DNA of 64,000 nt from Adiantum capillus-veneris (GCA_014529385.2 CM043955.1:135604108-135668107), one strand, 5' to 3'; positions 1-11,500 are shown, counted from the first letter of the stretch. Notes: generated from the letters alone by a model not told the origin. Made by a program: numbers and translations.

Positions 1-600
1 AAGCAGAGTGTAGCTTCACAGGTATACTGGCTTAAGAAGCTTGTTGACTTGAAGATGAAAGAAGGGACACCTATGTCCAATCATCTGAATGAATTCAACA
101 CCATCTACAATCAGTTGTCAGCTCAAGGTGTCAAGTTTGATGAACCTATTAGAGCTATGTTCCTATTGATCACATTACCGGAAAGTTGGGACACTTTTCG
201 CACAGCTTTGAGTAATTCTGCACCTCCAGATGGTTTGACCATAGCAGGTGTAGAAGGTAGTCTGCTTACTGAAGAAACCAACAGAAAAACAATGGACAAA
301 GGCAAAGGAATAGCCTTAGTTGTCAGGGGAAGGACCAAAGAAAAGGACAAAGGTGGAAAGAGGAACGAGTCTCGTAGCAAATCCCGCAGTGCTAAAGGCA
401 AGAGTGACATAGAATGGTACCATTGTGGCAAGAAGGGTCACATGAAAAGAGACTGCAGAGAATGGAAAGCAGAAAAAGTCAAAGAGAAATCTGAAGACCA
501 CGGTGAGAAGAACAAGTCCTCAGTGAAGATTCAAGAAATAAATGTGACAAACACTGTTGTAGAGGATGACAGTCTAGTGTCAGGAGACATCTACTCTTGA
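1..600 (+). pseudogene. gag: copia gag (3' part) with damaged zinc knuckle
   Basis: The frame is open from base 1 to the stop at 598-600, so the ATG at 49 is internal and the true start lies upstream. The text around codons 10-60 (tryptophan, leucine and lysine-rich, then a conserved 'LP..W' block near residue 45-50) is the UBN2-type copia Gag fold. A CCHC knuckle follows near 412-455, but its first cysteine is replaced (EWYHCGKKGHMKRDC). Gag would package RNA in virus-like particles. The frame ends before protease, whereas these elements normally encode one polyprotein, so the stop is probably a lesion. Confidence 0.85.
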
Positions 601-1481
601 AGAATACAATGGACTCAGCTCTTCTCACAGCATCTGATGGATATGCACTGAGTGGCTGGATTATACACTCAGGGGCATCACTTCATGTGTCTCCAAACAA
701 GGAGTGGTTTACCTCTTATGTGACCACTAAAGATCATGTTCAGCTAGGCAATGGGCAGAAATGTGAGATCTTAGGTGTTGGAGATGTTCAATTGAAGTTT
801 CAGAATGGCTCTTCTTTCACGCTGAAGAATGTGAGACATGTTCCTGCAATTACAAAGAGCTTGATCAGCACAGGTTTACTTGATGATGCTGGCTACGTCA
901 CCACTTTTGGACAGAACATGTGGAAGATATCCAAGGGTTCTATGACAGTAGCACATGGAGTAAAGTCTGGAGGACTTTACATGATTTATGTATCAAATAT
1001 CTCTAAAAATGTAATCAATGTAACCGAGCACCCGAACGTTTCTTTGTGGCATAGCCGGTTAGGACATATGTCCAAGAAGGGAATGGAAATCTTGTCTCGT
1101 TCTGGTTATTTGCCTAGCTTTTCATTTAACGATTTTGAATTCTGTGAACATTGTCTGTATGGTAAGCAAACACAACAGCCACATAAGCATAGAAGCAATA
1201 GAAGAGATACATAGTTGGCACTTGTTCATAGTGATTTGTGTGGACCTATGCCTAACCTATCTCTAGGGGGAGCTTCTTACTTTATGACATTTATAGATGA
1301 TTACTCGAGGAAAGTATGGGTTTACTTTCTCAAGCACAAGGATGAAGCATTTAGTGTTTTCAAAACGTTTGTGACACTTGTGGAGAATCAGAGTGGCAAG
1401 AGCTTAAATGCTTACGCACTGACAATGGTGGAGAGTATGTTTCAAAGGCCTTTCAGGACTTTTGTGAGTCAAAAGGTATAA
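597..1481 (+). pseudogene. pol: copia protease, GAG-pre-integrase and integrase N-terminal part
   Basis: The frame 597-1214 holds the protease site, but the usual catalytic Asp of the D-S-G-A motif is His (WIIHSGAS), so the protease is predicted inactive. The GAG-pre-integrase block follows with the integrase zinc-binding HHCC residues (LWHSRLGHMS, then CEHC). A stop at 1212-1214 interrupts it. The next frame, 1215-1481, gives the integrase first Asp (HSDLCGPM) and the FIDDYSR motif. A frameshift near 1405-1415 moves the second catalytic Asp (TDNGGEY) into another frame. Confidence 0.85.
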
Positions 1482-2081
1482 AAAGTGAACCTACTGCTCC
1501 TTACAATCCTCCTCAAAATGGTGTTGCTGAGAGGATGAATAGGACCATACAAGAGAAGGTCAGAAGTATGTTGTCTAATGCACAACTGCCAAATGGGTTT
1601 TGGGCTGAAGCTGTATCAACAGCTGTTCATCTTATAAATAGATCTCCTAGCAAGGTTTTGCAGAAGGATTCAGTGGCAGAGATGGTATGGTCAGGCAAAA
1701 TGCCCTCATACAAGCATCTCAGAGTCTTTGGCTGTGAGGCATATACTCATGTTCCAAAGGAATTTAGGAACAAACTTGAGCCAAAGAGTAGAAAGTGCAT
1801 CTTTCTAGGCTATGGTAATTCTGGTGAGATGGGGTACAGACTTTGGGATCCCGAATCCAGAAAGGTTATCCGCAGCAATGATGTTCACTTTAATGAAGCC
1901 AAATATCATTCTAGGGTCGAGGAGATTAGAAGAGTTGTCTTTCAAGAAGATGAACCTGCACGTGCAAGACAAAATGTTAGGACTCAAGAGGAGCAAGGAC
2001 AGGATAGATTGGAACCACAGGTTGTGGCTGAGCCTGGCTGAGCCTGAGCCACCTATTTTGCGTAAATCGGGACGGATCTCA
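1482..2081 (+). pseudogene. pol: copia integrase core C-terminal half and linker
   Basis: The catalytic Glu region (PPQNGVAERMNRT) lies just before and at the start of the frame 1535-2041. It is followed by the conserved copia block HLINRSPS, then FGCEAYTHVP and the KCIFLGYG motif of the integrase C-terminal domain. The frame stops at 2039-2041, and an overlapping frame carries on toward 2081. A deletion or frameshift therefore separates integrase from RT. Integrase would insert the cDNA into the host genome. Confidence 0.85.
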
Positions 2082-2108
2082 TGACCCCCTGATTGGTTTG
2101 TTCCCTCT

Positions 2109-3692
2109 ATGAACTATGTCATGTTGACTGATTGCAATGAGCCTTCATGTTACAAGGAAGCAGTGCAAATGAAGGACTCCGGGAATTGGCAATTGGCCAT
2201 GCAGTCAGAGATGACAGCTCTGCATAAAAACCAGACATGGAAGCTAGTTAAATTACCACAGGGCAAAAAGGCTCTACCTTGTAAATGGGTTTACAGGTAT
2301 AAGATCACCGCTCATGATAGTCAGCCAAAGTACAAAGCAAGGCTTGTTGCCAAGGGCTTTAAGCAAGAACAAGGCATTGACTTTGATGAAGTCTTCTCTC
2401 CGGTGGTCAAGATGACTACATTGAGATGCTTTCTTGCATTGGTTGCCATATTAGATTTGGTGTTGCACCAAATGGATGTCAAGACAACGTTCTTGCATGG
2501 TGATTTAGATGTGGAAATTTACATGCAGCAGCCAGAAGGGTTTGTTGAGAAAGGCAAGGAAGATTTGGTATGCCAGTTGTTAAAGAGTCTTTATGGCTTA
2601 AAACAATCACCGAGGGCATGGTACCATAAATTCCACAAGTTTATGCTTTCTCAAGGCTACAAACGTAGTGAGTTCGATTACTGTCTATATACAAAGAAGG
2701 CTAAGCATGGTAGTTGGCTGATCCTTATTTTGTATGTGGATGACATGTTGATTGCTGGCAAGCACTTGGAAGAAATTTCAGCTTTGAAGTCAAAGATGGC
2801 AGAATCGTTTGACATGAAAGACATGGGTGAGGCAAGTCATATACTTGGTATGCGCATTGAGAGAGATAGATCAAAGAAGTTGATTTGGTTATCTCAAAAA
2901 AAGTATATTGACAAGGTTTTGCAACGTTTCAATATGGAGAAGGGAAAGGCATTGAGTGTTCCATTTCCACCATATGTGAAACTTAGCAAACAAGATTGTC
3001 CTGTGTCTGAGGAAGAACAGGCTGAAATGGATAAGATTCCATATGCGTCTGCAGTGGGTAGTTTGATGTATGCAATGATTGCTACTCGCCCAGACATTGC
3101 ATTTGCAGTGGGAGTAGTAAGTCGATACATGTCAAACCCAAGCAAGAAGCATTGGGAGGTAGTGAAAGGAATATTGAGATACCTGAAAGCTACAAAGAGG
3201 ATGCGTATATGCTATGGGAGTCAGGAGCTACGTGTAAAGGGTTTTACAGACTCAGATTATGCAGGTGACTTAGACAATCGAAGGTCTATGTCAGGGTATG
3301 TCTTTACATTGGCTGGTGGAGCAGTATCATGGCGTTCTAGATTACAAGATTGTGTTACTCAGTCTACTACAGAGGCTGAATATATTGCAGCATCAGAGGC
3401 ATGCAAAGAATCAATTTGGCTTAATCGACTAGTAACAGATTTGGGAATCAAAGAAGAGATGCCTGTGTTATATTGTGATAGTCAAAGTGCTATACAATTG
3501 GCTCGCAATCCAGTTTATCACTCAAAGACAAAGCATGTGGATGTGAAGTATCATTTCATCAGGGAAATGCTCGAGGATAAGCAACTTCAGCTTGTCAAAG
3601 TTCACACCACGGAAAATCCTGTTGATCTACTTACAAAAGGACTTCCCTCAGAGAGATTTGCGCATTTTCGCAAGCAGTTAGGTGTAGGGTAG
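2109..3692 (+). CDS. pol: copia reverse transcriptase - RNase H, open frame
   Basis: This 527-residue frame is uninterrupted. RT (residues about 30-270) has the KARLVAKGF and MDVKTTFLHG motifs, LYGLKQSPRAW, and the catalytic YVDDMLIAG. RNase H (about 380-520) keeps acidic residues in FTDSDYAGD, TEAEYIAAS and YCDSQSAIQLA. The frame begins downstream of a lesion in the polyprotein, so the first ATG is not a natural start. The domain reverse-transcribes element RNA and removes the RNA strand. Codon-level intactness contrasts with the broken upstream half. Confidence 0.9.
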   Translation: MNYVMLTDCNEPSCYKEAVQMKDSGNWQLAMQSEMTALHKNQTWKLVKLPQGKKALPCKWVYRYKITAHDSQPKYKARLVAKGFKQEQGIDFDEVFSPVVKMTTLRCFLALVAILDLVLHQMDVKTTFLHGDLDVEIYMQQPEGFVEKGKEDLVCQLLKSLYGLKQSPRAWYHKFHKFMLSQGYKRSEFDYCLYTKKAKHGSWLILILYVDDMLIAGKHLEEISALKSKMAESFDMKDMGEASHILGMRIERDRSKKLIWLSQKKYIDKVLQRFNMEKGKALSVPFPPYVKLSKQDCPVSEEEQAEMDKIPYASAVGSLMYAMIATRPDIAFAVGVVSRYMSNPSKKHWEVVKGILRYLKATKRMRICYGSQELRVKGFTDSDYAGDLDNRRSMSGYVFTLAGGAVSWRSRLQDCVTQSTTEAEYIAASEACKESIWLNRLVTDLGIKEEMPVLYCDSQSAIQLARNPVYHSKTKHVDVKYHFIREMLEDKQLQLVKVHTTENPVDLLTKGLPSERFAHFRKQLGVG

Positions 3693-3768
3693 TACATCAC
3701 TTCTCTACATCTCTTGTATATTAGCTTGTATAGTAGCTTCTCTCACACTTAAAGTACCACATTGGACT

Positions 3769-3781
3769 TTAAGTGGGAGGT
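3769..3781 (+). other. polypurine tract of the first copia element
   Basis: The run AAGTGGGAGG lies directly before the LTR start TGTTGGGG. This is the expected position of the plus-strand primer. The same sequence, with the same upstream CATTGGCCTTTAAGTGGGAGG context, precedes the LTR at 29227. Confidence 0.8.
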
Positions 3782-3975
3782 TGTTGGGGTATAAAGCCCA
3801 ATGTGGTCGCCCAGGTAAGTGGGCGGGCCGCCAGGTATGTACACATATTCTTTTGTTAAAACCTAATAAGAACTCACTATGCTCTACACATTACAGTAGA
3901 GCGAGTTCACCATATCGTCGTGCTCTTCTTCTCGCACTCTCTCTCGCGTCACACTTCCGCTCGTACTCCTTCACA
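3782..3975 (+). repeat. 3' LTR of the first copia element
   Basis: It begins TGTTGGGGTATAAAGC right after the polypurine tract and ends near TTCACA. It is short (about 194 bp) and carries the GTCGCCCAGG block also seen in the LTR at 29227. The exact right end is inferred from the TG...CA rule, because the 5' LTR is outside the window. Confidence 0.7.
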
Positions 3976-5246
3976 ATGGATACCCATGGAATGTGGGGGT
4001 TGGCATAGATGAACTAGCAAGCAAATCTAATGTTGTACTTCTTGTTGAAACTTGGGAGCATGATACACAAAAGATTAACGGGTTGGAGGATTACAATGTA
4101 CATTCACTGATGTGGTCAAAGAATCTCAAGCAACGAAGAGGGAAAGGAGGGGTAGCATGTATGGTTAAGAAAGAATTGGAAAGTTTTGTATCAATTGTGA
4201 AAGTGAAACTTGGGAGCATGATACACAAAGGATTAACGGGTTGGAAGATTACAATGTACATTCACTGATGTGGTCAAAGAATCTCAAGCAACGAAGAGGG
4301 AAAGGAGGGGTAGCATGTATGGTTAAGAAAGAATTGGAAGGTTTTGTATCAATTGTGAAAGTGAAACTTGGGAGCATGATACACGAAGGATTAACGGGTT
4401 GGAAGATTACAATGTACATTCACTGATGTGGTCAAAGAATCTTAAGCAACGAAGAGGGAAAGGAGGGGTAGCATGTGTGGTTAAGAAATAATTAGAAGGT
4501 TTTGTATCAATTGTGAAAGATGACAAGCACAAACATTATGTATGGCTTAAAATTATGACACCAAAATGAACACCCATTTTTATAGCCGATTGCTACATTC
4601 TTCATCATGATTTTTCCTTTTATGCTTGTCTGGATATAAATCAACCATTTTTGGATTTAGAAGAGGACATTCTTTATTTAAAGGCAAAGGTGATATTATT
4701 ATCTTTGGGGATATGAATGCTCACACAAAAAAATTGTAACATGATGTTCAACAATTTAATATGTCATACATTTTAAGGGAGTTGGAGGAAGCTCACTTGT
4801 ATGAACATACTTCAATGGATGAGAGAGAGTCAGATCATTATCGAAAGCTACTTTTACACATGTGCAATAGCATGGGTATACTCATTGCCAATGGTGTCTT
4901 TGTGGAGTGGAACCAATGGATTTACATGTAGAAAACATAATGGGGATAGTGTGATTGACTATATGCTACTCTCTGAAGCCATCATGTATTGCATAAAGAG
5001 TTCTATGCTTGACCAATGGACGCGGAATCAGACCATCGGACCTTATGTATTGAACTTACATATGGAGAAGCAACTAAGAATGATAATCTCAGCAAAAGGG
5101 AAGAGAAGTTATCACTTTGTATGGATTCGGACACCAATGTATATTGAAATGATTGAGCAATAGTTATGGATGACAAAGTTTCAACATGATGCACCATTGG
5201 AAACTAAATGGGAAGCTTTCAAGAAAGTTATTTGTTCTTCTGCAGA
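3976..5246 (+). pseudogene. LINE-like endonuclease (EEP) ORF remnant, first half
   Basis: The decayed plus-strand frames carry an endonuclease/exonuclease/phosphatase-type signature. There is a VETW strand near the start, GVACMVKKEL, VWLKI, then a GDMNAHT-like block around 4707-4730, and GTNGFTCRK...VIDYMLLS near 4908-4975, followed by a His-containing SDH-like site. This order matches the apurinic-type endonuclease of non-LTR retrotransposons. A linker frame (5170-5250) runs into the LTR element at 5252, and the gene resumes after 12411. Several stops show it is non-functional. The endonuclease would nick target DNA to prime reverse transcription. Confidence 0.65.
4047..4519 (+). repeat. three tandem copies of a 158-bp unit inside the LINE endonuclease
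   Basis: The unit beginning GAAACTTGGGAGCATGATAC starts at 4047, 4205 and 4363, a fixed spacing of 158 bp. The copies differ by only a few substitutions. Because 158 is not a multiple of three, each junction shifts the reading frame. Only one copy fits the endonuclease fold, so this is a local triplication. Confidence 0.92.
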
Positions 5247-5251
5247 AGAAT
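5247..5251. other. target-site duplication AGAAT (left copy)
   Basis: AGAAT here is repeated exactly at 12412-12416, directly outside the two LTRs. A 5-bp duplication is normal for LTR retrotransposon integrase. Confidence 0.8.
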
Positions 5252-5512
5252 TTTTACCACCAAGCGACCACCTTTTATGTAGCCATGGGCTGGGCTTGTC
5301 GGACCCGCTAGTAGTGTATTATGTTATTGGCCGGGCTTGTCGGTCAGGTAGGAATGTTAAGAGTGATCGCTGATGAGATAAGCACTCTAAAACTGGAACC
5401 TATAATGTTTAGGTAAGATTGGCTAAGTGTGGGCGCCCAAATGTGAACGGGCAAGCCCATATAAAAGTCAATCTAAACCTAAAATACCTCATTCTCTCAT
5501 TTGTGCAATGCA

Positions 5513-5564
<52 letters not shown>

Positions 5565-5795
5565 GAGCATTGTGGTGGCACGACGGTTGCGAGGCGGTTG
5601 AGAACGGCGCATCGGCGGCTCCCTCTTCTTTGCAGCCAGGAATCCTCCACGATAGCAAGCGTAGAGTGGTGAGTGACACGCCATTGTCATCTTTGAGCTT
5701 ACTAGTTTAGGCTAGTTGCGTACTAGGAGCCATTTGTGGCTCGCACACAGTGTTAGGCAAGTCCCTTGCTTCAATATGGGCGGCAGAAGCTCACG
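5252..5795 (+). repeat. 5' LTR of the gag-pro element, with a GA microsatellite
   Basis: It aligns along its whole length with 11777-12411. Examples are the shared blocks ACCACCAAGCGACCACC, GGAACCTATAATGTTTAGG and CTCATTCTCTCATTTGTGC. The terminal TG has mutated to TT and the terminal CA to CG. A (GA)n run occupies 5516-5562, where the other LTR has a long (GT)n-(GA)n block. ATATAAAAG near 5459 is a plausible TATA box. Confidence 0.88.
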
Positions 5796-5799
5796 TTTT

Positions 5800-5817
5800 T
5801 GGCACCGTTTCCGGGGA
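5800..5817 (+). other. primer binding site, tRNA-Asp type
   Basis: TGGCACCGTTTCCGGGGA begins four bases after the 5' LTR. It closely resembles the TGGCGCCGTTGCCGGGGA primer site known from plant Athila-like elements, with a few substitutions. Assignment to tRNA-Asp is by that resemblance. Confidence 0.7.
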
Positions 5818-7073
5818 ATCGTTCTGCACTAAGCTAGAAGGCACTTTGTGCTTCTTCTGTGAGTGTTTGTGTTAGGAAGGAAGAGGAAGAAGAAGAAGTT
5901 ATTTTTTGCAAGTTTTTATTTCCTACATAATCTCTGTTTTCTGCCAATGTCTGCTTGCACATAATCTTTTGCACAATTAGTAGTTAGTGTGTTAGTAGTG
6001 AATGAGTAAGTAGATAAGACAATTAGCTTGTTTTTTGTCAATGTCTGCTTGCACACAATCTTTACATAGTTAGTGAATAGCTTGTTTTCTACCAATGTCT
6101 GCTTTTACATATTTTTTTATAATTTTCACAGTTAGTAGTTAGTGTGTTAGCTAGTGAATGAGTAAGCAATTAGCAGAGTAGGTAGCTTCAATGTCAGTTA
6201 GTAGTCAACAGAGTAGTTAATCTTAGTTAGCAAAGTAGTTAGTTGTAGAGGAGATAAGGTTAGGTTAGTTAGGAGAGTAGGTAAAGGTTTAGTGTGTGTG
6301 TGGTCCAAAAAGGCCACCGAAACCGCGTGTGGCGACACCGCCCAACTAAAAAAAAATATATAATATAAATTTAAGAAAAACACTATTTGGGACCAAAGAG
6401 AAATTTGGGAATTAAAATAAAAATTTTATTATCCTTAAAGGGATCAGGATCATAATTTATTATCCTTAAAGGGATTGGGATCATTCCCCATCCCCAAGCC
6501 CAGGCCCAGGCCTCAGTCCTCAGTCTTATGATATACTACTTACACTACCTTATATATAAAGACTAGAATCTCAAGTGAAGGGAGGGCATGTGGGACAAGT
6601 TCTTCAAGTCCTCCACCATCCCCTTCACACTCACCCTTTGGACTTTCTAATTCTAGCCCTCTCTCCACCTAGGAAAAGACTAGTTTTATGATTCCGAGGG
6701 CTGTATGTAACCGAATCGGGGGCTGTAAAGTACGGCACCTCCACCTAGCCAAGACGCTCGTTTTGAGCTATCGCACATCATATTCTATGGCTCGGTTAGA
6801 AAAAGGGACCAAAAATACAAAAAATGGATTGTAAACACCTAAAAAACTAGTTGAGCGGCCTTACGGGCACTCACCAACACCTCTAGAGTGTCGAGGCCAC
6901 ATGCACCTATGCTCTAGTCGTGTGTTAAAGGATGAGCACATCGAGAATGTCTCCGTTTACGCAGGCACTCATCATTCCTCTACCTTAGGTTCCGGACCTT
7001 CAACGGGAACTAAGGTAGTACCACACAGGACCCGCATGTTGCATCTAGTGACTCTTCCTCTGACTACGGCGTC
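5818..7073 (+). other. untranslated leader with degenerate internal repeats
   Basis: No coding frame is supported. Between about 5930 and 6180 the block CAATGTCTGCTTGCAC recurs three times (near 5946, 6040 and 6093). Each is followed by AGTTAGTGTGTTAG-type sequence, giving degenerate tandem repeats of roughly 50-100 bp. A GGGATCAGGATCATAATTTATTATCC-like duplication lies near 6435-6485. The rest (6490-7070) has short open stretches only. Confidence 0.6.
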
Positions 7074-9959
7074 ATGGAGGGTTACCCAATGCTTAATCTT
7101 GATAGCTCAAGCCAAGACATGCATGCCATGGGCCCACGGTCCGGGTCGAGCGTGCTTAGCGGCTTGAAAGAAACCTTTAATAGAACCACTCGCTCCGAAC
7201 ATGGAGCTAACGATGTAAATGAGGGGGGTGAGGAAGTTAATTCGCCATTCATGACCAACGTAGACCCCATGCTCTTGGAGAGTGTGCACGTGAATACTCC
7301 TTTCACTGCACCCCCTGACTCTTCAGAGTTATTCCCCTCCGAGGTTATATTACCTAATGGTAGAAGCCTTGCCGAAGTGCAAGAGGTTGAGCGATATATC
7401 ATTGCAGCTAGGGAAAAGGAAATTGAAAGCTTACGCAAGGCGGAGCAACGAAGAGAGTTAAAAGCGAAAGCCCCTATGTCAATATCTTTGCCAGTAGAGC
7501 AATTGAGTGCTCCTGAATTAGCGACAACTAAGGGTCAACCCATAGAGAACCACATTGCATCTAGTTCAAAGGACACCCCTAGCACCTCAATCCTAGATGG
7601 AGCGTTCCTAAATGAGAACTAGGAGTACAAACTACAAACGAAAACTCTAACCGACTATACATAGGTCACACCTATCACGTGGGTTGGTTAGATGTCCTAC
7701 AATCCACAATGGGTGCTACTAGTGTAGAGGATCAACAACAAAAAGTTTATGAGGTCATCCATAGGGTCATTGAGCTAGAGAGACTGAACAAGGGGATCCA
7801 CATGCCTTCAACGGGTCTCATGAGATTCTTGGATATAGGGAAGGCTAAACAACCAACCTTATTGCAAATGGAGACTCCCTCGGTAAGTCTGATGGATCCT
7901 CCATATGTTGCTTTGCCAGGGGTCTCAGTGCAATCTGAGCTCACAAGTGATAGCTTTACCTTTCCAAGTCTAACTCATCTTTCCCTTGATGACACCATGG
8001 CTACCCCAATGATGGGCATGCCAAGAAACACGCCATGGACCTCATTTGTTAGTAAAGCACCGCTACATGGTAGCTCAATGCTTGCAACAATACCTACAAG
8101 TGTGCACCCATCATATACACCTATAGGTCCTTGTACTCATGTTAGTCCCTACCACTCCCATTGTTTCAACAACCTATGCTCCACAACAACAACACCCAAG
8201 CTCTTGTTTCCATGGGACCATATCGGATAGCATTAGCATGTCACATCCGACGTCTGCTATGCCTAGGGCCATACATATGAACTTTGGGCCACCACATGGC
8301 ACAACACCGTACCAAATATGGAACCCAAGGGCTTCCTACGCACCCAACCCAATGACAATACCTACTCCACATGTAGTCTCTGGAGCGCCTTCACCCACGG
8401 TGCCTACTCACTTAGGTGACTTGGCAACATTTGCTCAAGCTATCGGGTGATCTATTGATGAGAATATGCGTAACACGCCTGATAGAGAACTTAGAAGTAA
8501 GGCAGTGCAAATAGCCAAGCTCACACAAAATTTTAGTGGAGACGGGGATGTGAGAAAGCATATCAAAGTGTTTGAACAAATATGCGATTCTTTAGGAGAA
8601 CACAATGACCTACATAAGAGTAATGCTTTAATACTAACCTTAAGTGGGAAGGCTGGAGATTGGTATAGAACCTTAAGGGTAGAAGGGAAAACGATCTACT
8701 CTACTCTTAGGATATTGTTCTTGAAAGAGCACATACAAGAGGGAGTACTTTGGGGTGTAGCCTCTCAACTCCAGAAAGCCCAAAGAGAAGAAGGTGAATC
8801 TGTGAGAGACTTCATTAGTCGCTTAAAGAATTTGAATTCTTGATGTAACCCAAACGAGCGATTCAACAATAACCAATTGCCCGAATGCAATCCAATTAGA
8901 AGATAATTTGATGATTGCAGGAGAAAGAGTGTCTACCAAGCCAAAGTCTAGTAGCTCGCAAGCATCAGGGCATGAGCCAATGAAGATAAAGCCAATCGTA
9001 AAAGAGCAAACCATATTTGAGATGACTTTGGCGAATCTCACCAAGGCTATCCAAGAAAGCCTTAGGGGTAATCGTGCTCCACAAAATACTCATATGTATC
9101 CAAGAAGGGAGCAACAATGGTGCTCAATTTGCTTGGGCCCACATACTACGAGTGAATGCCCTACTTTCAAAATGAAGTTTAACGGGACTTGTAACGCGTG
9201 TGGTAGGTATGGCCATCAAGCTAAGGATTGTCTAATGCTTAAATGCATCATGGAAAATAGACCACCTGTGGCCAGGACAAACTCACCTAGAGTTCCTGCA
9301 TTGATGCCTACCCCACCTGTTGAGCAACAATTGTCATTACAACACATGGTCCCACACCGTTGCCACCTCCAGTGCTAGGACCGCAACCCCCTCATCCAAG
9401 AGTTACACCTATGAAACAAATAGGTTGCAAGTCATCTAGTACTTATTTAGATTGCGAAGAGGACATAGACTCTAGTATCACCTATGGAGTCGACATGCTT
9501 GAGGAGTGTCACATGTACTGCATGGAAGACCATTGGGGACAAATCAAACCTGTATATCAAGCTACTGCTTTAGCAGCAGCAAGAGGCCAAAAAATCAATA
9601 GTTTTGCCAGGAGACCCCCTCTTCAGTGCTACGAATGTGGTGGACCACATCGAATAGCGGAGTGCCCTATTAGAATGCAAAAGAATGCTGCAATAATGCA
9701 AACAAGTCAAGGGAGTGCATTGGCAATGCCAATACTCACTTGTAATCGTTGTGGCATATATCATTTGATCGCACAATGTCCTAACAATCCAAACACACCA
9801 GAGATCACACCATTGAACTTAATAGAGATTGTCGATGGCACACCACAAACTACAAACATAGCACCGGTGAATGCACTCACACGGTCGATGCTCCAAAAGC
9901 AAAATTACATCCTCGAGGAGAGAGATGCTGCATCCATTGGCCGAGGGAGGAAGAAGTAA
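7074..9959 (+). pseudogene. gag: gag of the non-autonomous element, frameshifted, with three zinc knuckles
   Basis: The consecutive plus-strand frames 7074-7622, 7679-8230, 8139-8450, 8466-8843, 8908-9378 and 9360-9959 read as one decayed Gag. The first has a helical, acidic and lysine-rich segment (VQEVERYIIAAREKEIE). Frame 8466-8843 has the retrotransposon Gag core (FSGDGDVRKHIKVFEQICD, GKAGDWYRTL, FISRLKNL). Cysteine-histidine boxes follow: CNACGRYGHQAKDC near 9190-9230 (CX2CX4HX4C), then two variants CX2CX3HX4C near 9628 and 9740. Several knuckles of mixed spacing are uncommon. Gag would assemble particles and bind RNA. The breaks are frameshifts and stops, such as the TGA near 8449. Confidence 0.75.
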
Positions 9960-10020
9960 ACACGAAGAAAGAGATCCTTTAATGCTTCTAGCTCAAAATC
10001 TAGTTCAAAGACTAACATAG

Positions 10021-10825
10021 GGACAAGAGAGGATCTCGTGTATATGAATGACCCTGAAGATGACTCAGATTCGATAGAGACCACAGAGACCAAAACTGTT
10101 ACTATAAAGGCAAGAGCCAGTGAGGAGGATCATGAGAGGGAATCAATTGAAAACATTGCTAATGAAAGCAAGAGAGAATTGCAACGAACACCAAAAGAGT
10201 GTTCAAAGTTAAACCACCCAGTTGCAAACCCCCAAGATAAGCCAGGAGAGACAAAAACAGAGAATTGCAAGAAAAAAATTGGAACCTATCCAAACCCAAT
10301 AGAAGAAATTGAACGATTCCAACAATTGAGGGGTTTGGTGGAAGAAACTCAATGAGAATTAGAGCTGGAACCCAAGCATATCAAGATGTCGAACAGAGTC
10401 TTCCTCACACAAGTTCAACCTCACAAGAACTGCAAGTCGTTAGCCATACCCAGTATCATTCAGGAAGAGAGTGAGGGTAGGACATTTGAAAGTGGACATA
10501 CACCTTTCCTACTAGAGAGAATGTTTGGTGAGGGAATGCCCGACCCCCTTGAGGAAGTGGAGATTCCATCTTCACCATTCTCTTGTCAGGTCCTACGTCC
10601 CACAAGATGCCATTAAATGTTGCCAACCTGATGGATTTCATGTCTTCAAAAATTTGCACCACTATCATATCTAAGTTATATAGAGATCCAGAGTTATTCC
10701 TAGCACTTCGAGCATTTCTCAATGGAGAATTACAAGCCGGGTTACCACAGTTTGCACATATGAACAAACCTGACTCGATAATGAATGATGAGGAACATTT
10801 AGCACCAGCACCTGGAGAGACATAA
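10021..10825 (+). pseudogene. charged linker frames between gag and protease
   Basis: The frames 10038-10355, 10386-10616 and 10583-10825 are rich in Glu, Lys and Ser at first, with no recognised domain. They lie between the zinc knuckles and the protease, so they are probably the spacer of the original polyprotein. The sequence FLALRAFLNGELQAGLPQFAHMN at the end is leucine-rich and looks like a folded segment. No RT or integrase motif occurs here. Confidence 0.45.
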
Positions 10826-10827
10826 AT

Positions 10828-11500
10828 CTATAATTGAAATACCCGTTAACAAGTTGGGGCAATACTTTGAAGGTGATGAATCCAATGCAATCCTACCAAT
10901 CACTACTAAAGGATTAACTGTGAAGGGAGTCCTTGATGGTGGAGGGGAGTCAACATTGTAACAAAGAGTTGTTGGGAGTCTATGGGGAGACCTCACCTTG
11001 AAGTCACAAGTGTAGTGGTAAAAATGGCTAATGGATCTATCATTACACCTATTGGAATGCTAAAAGATCTCAAGATCAAGGTCCTGGGACACAAGGTAAG
11101 GCATACTTCCATTGTTATGGATTTCTCCAAGCATCCTATGTCATTTGAGATGATCTTAGGGTGTACATTCATGAGGGAAGCAAAAATGGTGCATGACTGG
11201 TCCAAAAACCACGTCTACTTACAATTCCAAGACTCTGTCATTCAAGTTGATCTTTTAAGTGGTCGAACGCATCCTTTAGGGAATAAATTTATCATTGACA
11301 ATCGATCGGACACCACAATTCACTCGACCCCATTGCAGTATTGTTACACATGTAACGAAGACACATATATTGGGGGAGACTCTCCTTATATGGATATCCT
11401 ACCCGGAATGGCTGAGTCAGACAACGTTGATTGGGTACACCTAGCAACAACTATTACTAATACTAGAGTAGTTGTTTTAACCTTAGTCATAGCTAACTAA
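10828..11500 (+). pseudogene. retropepsin-like aspartic protease remnant
   Basis: Near 10930-10960 a frame gives VKGVLDGGGES, in the place of the D-T/S-G catalytic loop. The D-G-G form is seen in some plant gypsy proteases. A stop follows directly (near 10960). The frame 10982-11500 then shows the flap and hydrophobic strands (VVVKMANGSIITPIG, then FEMILGCTFMREAK, the ILG-x-x-[FW]-[LM] motif of retropepsins). The protease would cut Gag. It ends only 276 bp before the 3' LTR, leaving no room for pol. Confidence 0.65.

Larger units (their letters stand above)
1..3975 (+). mobile_element. Ty1/copia element, TNT1/Tork-like, 5' end outside window
   Basis: The order gag, protease, integrase, RT, RNase H on the plus strand identifies a Ty1/copia LTR retrotransposon. 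The RT-RNase H region resembles the TNT1-94/Tork group. The 5' LTR, primer site and gag N-terminus lie left of the window. The 3' polypurine tract and 3' LTR are present. The upstream half carries several stops and frame changes, while RT-RNase H is one open frame of 527 codons, so the copy is dead but not very old. Confidence 0.9.

Noticed and set aside
5409-5710. Several overlapping frames over the GA repeat (Arg-Glu or Leu-Ser repeats)
   Set aside because: They are translations of a microsatellite inside an LTR.
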